Assembly: GCA_030630585.1 (NCBI GenBank)
Contig: DAOVMU010000040.1
Location: 1-10,004 of the forward strand
Length of the DNA: 10,004 nucleotides
Reading direction: 5' to 3'
Source: Candidatus Bathyarchaeota archaeon
GTDB lineage: Archaea; Thermoproteota; Bathyarchaeia; Bathyarchaeales; Bathycorpusculaceae
Shown piece after piece: positions 5,676-10,004 of this stretch (positions are counted from its first letter, which is position 1; every line of letters starts with the position of its first letter). The translations under genes and the position numbers were made by a program. The notes beneath the pieces were generated by a model that saw only the letters and a program-made list of their open reading frames with translations, searched no databases and was not told where the DNA came from.

Positions 5676-6257
5676 GTGAAAAGGTTTTCAAAGAAGTTTT
5701 ATGGAAGAGACCCGGCTTTGGTTGCGAAGGGTTTGCTTGGAAAAATTCTAGTAAGAACGTTGAATTCCGAATTTTTGTCTGGGAAAATTGTTGAAACTGA
5801 GGCTTATTATGGGAGAAATGACCCGGCTTCGAGAGCGTATAGAGGGAGAGTAAGGTTTAACGAGTTGATGTTTATGGATGTCGGAAAAATCTTCATCTAT
5901 ATGGTTCATGCACACTGGCTTCTAAACATAGTTGTTCATTCAAAAGGTGGTGTTGGAGCCGTTTTGATAAGAGCCATAGAACCTTTCCTAGGCGTAGAAA
6001 CTATGCGGAAGAACCGAACCGTAAGAGATATAGGTGATTTGACCAATGGCCCTGGAAAGTTGACGAGAGCCTTGGCCATAACGAAGGAGTTGAGTGGAAT
6101 CGATGTTACGGATATGAATGGTCAGTTGACTCTGGTTGAGGGAGAAAAGGAATTCTTTGAGGTTTGTTTATCTCACAGAATAGGAGTAAAAGTAGATTTG
6201 CAGCAGGAATTGAGATTTTTCATTAAAGGAAACAGGTTTGTATCGAAACCCTCCTAG
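5676..6257 (+). CDS. 3-methyladenine DNA glycosylase, AAG/MPG family
   Basis: 193 residues, typical of bacterial and archaeal AAG-type glycosylases. The N-terminal LVAKGLLGKILVR, the catalytic block VETEAYYGRNDPAS (E42 and Y44 match human E125 and Y127) and GPGKLTRALAIT near residue 125 are diagnostic. The family flips out alkylated or deaminated purines and cuts the N-glycosidic bond. Two departures are visible: R53 stands where human H136 and most bacterial members have His, and the usual YxYxxYGMH strip is IFIYMVHAHW, one residue shorter. The only in-frame start after the upstream TAG is the GTG at 5676, which lies inside an SD-like GGAGGTGA; AGGAG at 5659-5663 is the likelier ribosome site. 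The gene is divergent from the DUF498 gene. Family assignment is firm; substrate range is open. Confidence 0.9.
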   Translation: MKRFSKKFYGRDPALVAKGLLGKILVRTLNSEFLSGKIVETEAYYGRNDPASRAYRGRVRFNELMFMDVGKIFIYMVHAHWLLNIVVHSKGGVGAVLIRAIEPFLGVETMRKNRTVRDIGDLTNGPGKLTRALAITKELSGIDVTDMNGQLTLVEGEKEFFEVCLSHRIGVKVDLQQELRFFIKGNRFVSKPS

Positions 6258-6259
6258 TT

Positions 6260-6278
6260 GAAGCTTTCGTAAAGCTTC
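6260..6278 (+). terminator. Hairpin after the glycosylase gene
   Basis: GAAGCTTT (6260-6267) and AAAGCTTC (6271-6278) form an eight-pair stem with a three-base loop, three bases after the stop codon. A T-rich run (ATTTTTATTT) comes only about 20 bases later, so it may be a terminator or a 3'-end stabilising hairpin. Confidence 0.4.
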
Positions 6279-6370
6279 TGTGTTGAAGTCTGTATCTAAA
6301 ATTTTTATTTGCTGTTTGAGACTATCTCTTTTTTGTAAGAAGCTCTGAGAATGTTGAAGAGGACTATTTA

Positions 6371-6916
6371 ATGGTTAGCCAAGAATCACAAGTCTTTCTT
6401 CGGCTTCGTGAATCAGGTGTAGTGAAGACTGTTGGTTTAATATCGGACACGCATATACCTGTTAGGGCTGGGGAAATTCCACGAAAGGTTTTTGAAGTTT
6501 TCGAGAAAGTGGATTTCATAGTTCATGCAGGAGACTTGGTCGACTTCTCTGTTATTGACGAGTTGGAGCAGCTTGCACCTGTTTTAGCTGTTTACGGAAA
6601 CATGGACGGACCAAAAATCCGTGGCAGACTGCTGAAACTGAATTCTGCTAAGGTTCTTAACTGGAAGATAGGGGTTACCCACAATCCAAGAGCATTATTC
6701 GGGATGAGGAAGATGCGAGAAATCGCTGAGCAAAAGGGCTTCAACATACTTGTTTACGGACATACACATAATCCAAGCATAAAATGGCAAGGAAACACTT
6801 TGTTCATAAATCCAGGAAGCCCAACGAACCCGTTGCCGCCTTTCATAACCAAGCCATCAGTAGCTTTGCTTAGGATGGCCAAGGAGAGAATTATGCCCGA
6901 AATAATTTATCTTTAA
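6371..6916 (+). CDS. YfcE/MJ0936-type metallophosphodiesterase
   Basis: 181 residues. All motifs of the calcineurin-like Metallophos_2 group are in order: GLISDTHIP (D26, H28), HAGD (D55), GNMD (N77, D79), GVTH (H104) and GHTH (H131, H133). These hold two metal ions. Family members hydrolyse phosphodiesters, often assayed with artificial substrates, and the natural substrate is usually unknown. The stretch NTLFINPGSPTNPL is the typical end of the domain. Residues 1-18 precede the fold; the ATG at 6371 is supported by GAGGA about 8 bases upstream. An inner start near V17 would still keep the domain whole. It stands alone, followed by a run of seven T at 6952-6958. Confidence 0.9.
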   Translation: MVSQESQVFLRLRESGVVKTVGLISDTHIPVRAGEIPRKVFEVFEKVDFIVHAGDLVDFSVIDELEQLAPVLAVYGNMDGPKIRGRLLKLNSAKVLNWKIGVTHNPRALFGMRKMREIAEQKGFNILVYGHTHNPSIKWQGNTLFINPGSPTNPLPPFITKPSVALLRMAKERIMPEIIYL

Positions 6917-6951
6917 AGCTAGCTGCTTAAAATGACAAAAAGCATCATTAC

Positions 6952-6958
6952 TTTTTTT
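6952..6958 (+). terminator. T-run terminator after the phosphodiesterase gene
   Basis: Seven consecutive T lie 36 bases after the stop codon, without a strong hairpin. Archaeal termination often needs only such T-runs. Confidence 0.4.
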
Positions 6959-6971
6959 CACTTTAACTCAT

Positions 6972-7041
6972 CTCTCTCCACAGTGGGAAACTGTCGCTTC
7001 GTAGAGAGTCTTAAAAGCAAAAAACTGAATCTTCGTTCAGT
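6972..7041 (+). other. Hairpin-rich stretch before the small CxxC gene
   Basis: Two structures follow each other. The first has an outer CTCTCT (6972-6977) pairing with AGAGAG (7003-7008) and an inner ACAGT/ACTGT stem (6980-6984, 6990-6994). The second is ACTGAA/TTCAGT (7024-7029, 7036-7041) with a TCTTCG loop. No known RNA family was recognised; it may be untranslated leader or chance. Confidence 0.3.
7010..7018 (+). promoter_or_regulatory. Possible TATA box of the two-gene small-protein unit
   Basis: CTTAAAAGC, centred near 7014, predicts transcription from about 7039, giving a 29-base leader that includes the GAGGTG site at 7055-7060. Confidence 0.35.
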
Positions 7042-7067
7042 GGCTTGCCTCTTAGAGGTGCACATCA

Positions 7068-7205
7068 ATGGAACGTTGTGGAAACCCTTGGAATAAAAAA
7101 TGTGAAAACATGAATATTGAAGTATACATCTTTTACAAAGGAAAAAAACGACCAATTTGTAGGCGTTGCTGGGGCAAAATAGCCAGAACGGGTTTGGAGT
7201 GGTAG
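7068..7205 (+). CDS. 45-residue CxxC (zinc-ribbon-like) small protein
   Basis: A complete reading frame of 45 codons from ATG 7068 to TAG 7203-7205. It is supported by a good Shine-Dalgarno, GAGGTG at 7055-7060, seven bases before the ATG. Cysteines are at 4, 12, 31 and 34; the C-terminal C31-R-R-C34-W-G-K is a typical zinc knuckle, and C4 and C12 could supply the other two ligands. The protein is basic (many Lys and Arg), with Trp at 8, 35 and 45. The next gene starts three bases after its stop, and GGAG at 7195-7198, inside its end, is that gene's likely ribosome site, so the two should be one operon. The family is not recognised. A nucleic-acid-binding or complex-stabilising role is an inference from size, charge and cysteines. 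Confidence 0.7.
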   Translation: MERCGNPWNKKCENMNIEVYIFYKGKKRPICRRCWGKIARTGLEW

Positions 7206-7208
7206 ATT

Positions 7209-7484
7209 ATGGAAGGATTTGGCATAAACACGGCAAAGTCTCTTCTAGGAAGAAACGTAAATCTTCACCTGAAAGACGGCTCAGTAATAGTGAATGTTCG
7301 CTTAGCCGAGATTAAAAAAGACGAGTTCAAAAGAAAGGCTTTCATTAAATGCATTCCTTATGGAAGAAAAAACGCGTTAAGAATCCCGTTAAGAAACATA
7401 GCTTGGGCAAAACGATTAAACCTGAACTTGGTTTTGACCGGCGTTATTGAACCTTCAGACGTGATCTCCACTTTCGAAAGCTAA
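7209..7484 (+). CDS. Hypothetical 91-residue protein, possibly Sm-like fold
   Basis: The family is not recognised. The N-terminal half, LLGRNVNLHLKDGSVIVNVRLAE (about residues 12-34), has the alternating hydrophobic pattern, the G-x-x-V-x-L-x-x-DG signature and the turn expected of the first strands of an Sm/SH3-type barrel; LRIPLRNIAWAKRLN (about 57-71) could be the closing strand. The protein is basic and soluble, with no signal peptide or membrane helix. It follows the CxxC small protein by three bases and its ATG is preceded by GGAG at 10 bases, so the pair is probably cotranscribed. Its 3' end overlaps the tail of the reading frame of the surface-protein remnant on the other strand. The Sm-like reading is tentative; an unrelated small beta-barrel is equally possible. 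Confidence 0.7.
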   Translation: MEGFGINTAKSLLGRNVNLHLKDGSVIVNVRLAEIKKDEFKRKAFIKCIPYGRKNALRIPLRNIAWAKRLNLNLVLTGVIEPSDVISTFES

Positions 7485-7929
7485 TCGTAGAACGAGGCTT
7501 CTTCGCATCTCTCTCAAATATCACAATAAACAGGGTAATAATCATCAATAGGATCAACACCATTGTTGGTGGAAACTCTGGTATCACCCACGTTCCTTGC
7601 ATCTGGATTCCATGATCGCTATGAGCGTAATTTATGTAGATGAATGTGTGAGTCTCATTTTCAGTTGTCGTGTATGATGGATATGCTTAGCTCAAGCAAT
7701 ACCTCCCAAGCTGATAGTGGTTCGGTTTTCAGCAGCTGTCTCGGTATGGCTATGTTGGAGTATCCCGTGGTTCCTGTCTCTCCTGTGACATTAAACGTGA
7801 TTTGTCTAAGCAATGATTTAAATTGAAGATTTGAGATGCAACTGTTTGTGGTTATAGGTATCACGTAGGTTTAGAGCCCGCCACCTCTATTTGGGAAGCA
7901 GTATAATTTGTCCACGCGTTAGAAAGAGA
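7444..7929 (-). pseudogene. Decayed surface protein with an IPEFP/membrane C-terminal tail
   Basis: Read leftwards, three frames together give the end of a typical archaeal secreted protein. From 7929 to about 7866 one frame reads SNAWTNYTASQIEVAGSKPT. After a shift near 7857-7869 the next reads YVIPITTNSCISNLQF then FNVTGETGTTGYSNIAIPRQLL. After another shift near 7684-7696 a third reads YPSYTTTENETHTFIYINYA, then WVIPEFPP and a hydrophobic helix (MVLILLMIITLFIVIF) followed by ERDAKK. NxT/S sites, the TGTTG...IP-LL repeat unit and the PEFP-helix-basic tail match archaeal surface proteins carrying PEF-CTERM-like anchors. No N-terminus remains and at least two frameshifts are needed. The last frame runs on to a TAA at 7444-7446, but the original stop was probably earlier. 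Sequencing error is a less likely alternative. Confidence 0.75.
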
Positions 7930-7970
7930 CTATGAAATCAAACATTTTCTACATGAATTTGGCAAACAAT

Positions 7971-7980
7971 CTTAAATAAT
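7971..7980 (+). promoter_or_regulatory. TATA box of purA
   Basis: CTTAAATAAT centred near 7975 predicts a start near 8001, leaving a leader of about 9 bases that begins at the GGTGA ribosome site (8001-8005). Confidence 0.5.
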
Positions 7981-8009
7981 TCCCGGCGAATTCTCTTCAC
8001 GGTGAAAAA

Positions 8010-9011
8010 ATGCCCTGCACAGTCATTACGGGAGGTTTTTGGGGAGACGAAGGCAAAGGAAAAATAATCTCTTATCTAGCCCTAAAAGACAGGCTTGACG
8101 TTTGTGTAAGAACAGGTTCGGTTAACGCCGCTCACACTGTATGGTACCTGGGCAAACGTTACGCTTTGCACATGGTTCCAGCGGCATTCGTAAATGAAAA
8201 ATGCCGCTTGCTAATTGGTACAGGCGCAAACATCCACGTTGCACAGTTTCTTGAAGAAGTTGAAGAAACAAAAGTAGAAAACCGAATAGGCATTGATTAT
8301 CAAGCATCAATAATTGAAGAAAAACATTCTATTCAAGATAAAACAAATGCGCATCTAAAAGGAGTGGTTGGCACAACCGGACGAGGTGTAGGACCAGCAA
8401 TAGAGGAACGAGTAAGAAGATCAGCAAAGCTCGCAAAAAACATTCCAGAATTACAGCCTTACTTAGCAGATGTGGCAAAAGAAGTTAACAACGCGATAGA
8501 CAACGACAAAGAAGTTCTGTTGGAAGGCACGCAAGGCTTGATGCTTTCCCTTTTCTATGGAACACCCCCCTACGTGACTGGAAGAGACACAGGCGCCTCG
8601 GCAATATGCTCAGAAGCTGGAGTAGGTCCAACAAAGGTTGATGACGTTTTAGTAGTGTTTAAAGCCTTTATGACTCGAGTTGGTGCCGGGCCCCTTCCTG
8701 GAGAACTGTCAAAGGAAGAAGCTATAAAACGGAAATGGTTTGAAGTGGCTGCTGGAACAGGCCGCGAGAGACGTTCAGCTCCCTTCAGCTTTGAAATAGC
8801 TAAGAAAGCTGTGGTGATTAACAGCGCAACTCAAGCAGCCGTAACCAAACTTGACATTATGTATCCGCAATGTAAGAGTGTAAGAAGCTACGAGGAACTT
8901 CCAGAAGAAGCGAAGCAATTCGTAGCTAAGATTGAAAAAGAAACAGAAGTTCCCGTTGTGCTAATAGGCACGGGACCGGGCGCACTAGATATTATTGACA
9001 GAAGAAAATAA
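8010..9011 (+). CDS. purA: Adenylosuccinate synthetase, short archaeal form
   Basis: 333 residues, about 90-100 shorter than bacterial PurA, as in many archaea. The enzyme joins IMP and aspartate using GTP, the first step from IMP to AMP. Visible motifs: WGDEGKGK near residue 11 (GTP loop with catalytic Asp), NAAHTV near 39 in place of the nearly invariant NAGHT (the His is kept), GTTGRGVGPA (IMP site) near 122, LEGTQG near 172, KAFMTRVGAGPLPGE near 218, AGTGRERRSAP near 248 (phosphate/aspartate loop) and the closing IGTGPGALDII. The ATG is preceded by GGTGA and a TATA box at proper distance. It is followed 90 bases later by an acyl-CoA synthetase gene with its own promoter, so no functional operon is evident. 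Confidence 0.95.
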   Translation: MPCTVITGGFWGDEGKGKIISYLALKDRLDVCVRTGSVNAAHTVWYLGKRYALHMVPAAFVNEKCRLLIGTGANIHVAQFLEEVEETKVENRIGIDYQASIIEEKHSIQDKTNAHLKGVVGTTGRGVGPAIEERVRRSAKLAKNIPELQPYLADVAKEVNNAIDNDKEVLLEGTQGLMLSLFYGTPPYVTGRDTGASAICSEAGVGPTKVDDVLVVFKAFMTRVGAGPLPGELSKEEAIKRKWFEVAAGTGRERRSAPFSFEIAKKAVVINSATQAAVTKLDIMYPQCKSVRSYEELPEEAKQFVAKIEKETEVPVVLIGTGPGALDIIDRRK

Positions 9012-9049
9012 CTTCGATCGGTTGTTGAATCCTGCAACTTTGAACATCA

Positions 9050-9060
9050 AAGTATTTATT
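9050..9060 (+). promoter_or_regulatory. TATA box of the acyl-CoA synthetase gene
   Basis: The TATTTATT core centred near 9056 predicts transcription from about 9081, about 20 bases before the GTG start. Confidence 0.45.
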
Positions 9061-9101
9061 GGCAAACGTGAGAAATAGCGAAAAACTGTAAGGTGTTGAG
9101 T

Positions 9102-10004
9102 GTGTCAACCGGAAAAGAAACAACGTCCAAAACTTGTAAAATTGAGTGTCCGCCCCATTTGAAGTGGATGCTTAAGAGGGCTTTGGAGGATCCTGAAGGG
9201 TTCTGGGGCAAAGTTGCCGAGGAACTGCATTGGTTTGAACGTTGGGAAAAAGTCTTTGAATGGGATTATCCGAACTTCTCATGGTTCAAAGGTGGAGTAA
9301 CAAACCTGTCCTACAACTGCTTAGAACGCAACGTCGAGAAGGGAAGAGGTAACCATGCAGCCATAATATGGGAGAACGGTGAAGGTTTGCAAACCCGCGT
9401 CTTAACTTACAATCAGCTTTTATATGAAGTTAAACGGTTTGCAGCCGCCTTGAAGGCTTTAGATGTCAATAAAGGCGACAGAGTGACAATTTACATGCCG
9501 ATGATTCCAGAGGCTGCTGTTGCTATGTTAGCCACGATAAGAATTGGGGCAATCCACTCAGTTGTTTTCGGGGGATTCGGCTACGGCGCCTTAGCAGATA
9601 GAATAGTGGACGCAGAATCAAAAATCGTTGTCACTGCAGATGTTGGTTACAGACGCGGCAAGATGGTTAACCTTAAGAAGGTTGTGGATGAAGCCTTAAA
9701 AATAAGCGGAGAAACCGTGAAAAAAGTTGTCCTTTTGAAACGAGACGAAGAAGACTCATCTATAATGCCTGGAAGAGACATATTATGGGAAGAAGCAAAT
9801 GAAAAAGGCAGAGGGACAAGTGCTGAAGTTGAAAAGATGCGGGCAGATGAACCAGCGTACATCCTTTACACTTCCGGAACTATGGCTAAGCCTAAAGGCA
9901 CAGTTCAGCCCCACGGAAGCTATCAAGTTTACATTTACGCCATGGGCAAATGGATGTACGACATGCATGAAACAGACGTTTGGTGGTCCACCTCAGACAT
10001 CGGT
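9102..10004 (+). CDS. acs: Acetyl/acyl-CoA synthetase, AMP-forming (5' part)
   Basis: 301 codons present; the gene runs off the window. It activates acetate or a short acyl acid with ATP to the acyl adenylate, then transfers it to CoA. The N-terminal ACS_N region (GFWGKVAEELHWFERW, NLSYNCLERNV) and the AMP-binding core (VTIYMPMIPEAAVAMLA, IHSVVFGGFGYGALADRI) are clear. The A3 phosphate loop at residues 256-266 reads YTSGTMAKPKG where the family has TSGTTGKPKG, and PHGSYQVY replaces the usual HTHGGY. WWSTSDIG at the end matches the CTADVGW region. Of the start candidates GTG 9093, TTG 9096 and GTG 9102, the last is preferred because AGGTG (9091-9095) lies six bases before it; ATG 9168 would cut into the N-terminal domain. 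Acetate is the likely substrate by similarity, but other short acids are possible. Confidence 0.9.
   Translation, partial: MSTGKETTSKTCKIECPPHLKWMLKRALEDPEGFWGKVAEELHWFERWEKVFEWDYPNFSWFKGGVTNLSYNCLERNVEKGRGNHAAIIWENGEGLQTRVLTYNQLLYEVKRFAAALKALDVNKGDRVTIYMPMIPEAAVAMLATIRIGAIHSVVFGGFGYGALADRIVDAESKIVVTADVGYRRGKMVNLKKVVDEALKISGETVKKVVLLKRDEEDSSIMPGRDILWEEANEKGRGTSAEVEKMRADEPAYILYTSGTMAKPKGTVQPHGSYQVYIYAMGKWMYDMHETDVWWSTSDIG

Noticed and set aside
6958..7155. 65-codon minus-strand frame
   Set aside because: It overlaps the better supported small CxxC gene on the plus strand and has no ribosome site or family features.
1..10004. CRISPR array, transposon, integrase or defence cassette
   Set aside because: No spaced direct repeats, terminal inverted repeats with a transposase, integrase motifs or known defence genes were seen.

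Overview
The window looks like a chromosomal segment of an archaeon of the TACK group, most likely a Bathyarchaeia-type lineage. The case rests on these observations: an L14e ribosomal protein gene followed by cbf5 (archaeal Cbf5/dyskerin type); a cbf5 gene split by a bulge-helix-bulge intron, a trait known from Crenarchaeota; a tRNA-Ser with an intron at the archaeal 37/38 position and an encoded CCA; the short archaeal form of adenylosuccinate synthetase; TATA-like boxes about 25 bases upstream of likely transcription starts; and a surface-protein remnant ending in an IPEFP-plus-membrane-helix tail. The phylum assignment is inference; archaeal origin is close to certain.

Left part (1-1560). 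A leader region carries a decayed copy of the 3' end of a tRNA-Ser gene, then a plus-strand gene homologous to archaeal type II glyceraldehyde-3-phosphate dehydrogenase (GAPDH) whose catalytic Cys and His are both replaced. It converges on an intact, intron-containing tRNA-Ser(GGA) on the minus strand. The tRNA 3' end and its flank match the decayed copy over 32 identical bases, so the GAPDH-like gene sits between two tRNA-end repeats, like a relic of tRNA-targeted integration or of a local duplication.

Minus-strand block (1449-5571). A likely rpl14e - cbf5 - methyltransferase unit, with the tRNA-Ser just downstream, covers translation and ribosome or rRNA modification. cbf5 is interrupted by a 22-nt intron exactly in the codon of its catalytic Asp, with a textbook hairpin for the tRNA splicing endonuclease. 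Upstream lie an M20 metallopeptidase/deacylase and an MTH938-family (DUF498) protein, apparently separate units.

Plus-strand block (5676-7484). An AAG/MPG-type DNA glycosylase with altered active-site residues, a YfcE/MJ0936-type phosphodiesterase, then a two-gene unit of a 45-residue CxxC protein and a 91-residue protein with a possible Sm-like fold, neither assignable to a known family here.

Right part (7444-10004). A minus-strand pseudogene of a cell-surface protein with at least two frameshifts, then purA (AMP biosynthesis) and the 5' part of an acetyl/acyl-CoA synthetase gene running off the window, each with its own TATA-like box. No CRISPR array, integrase, transposase or defence gene was seen.
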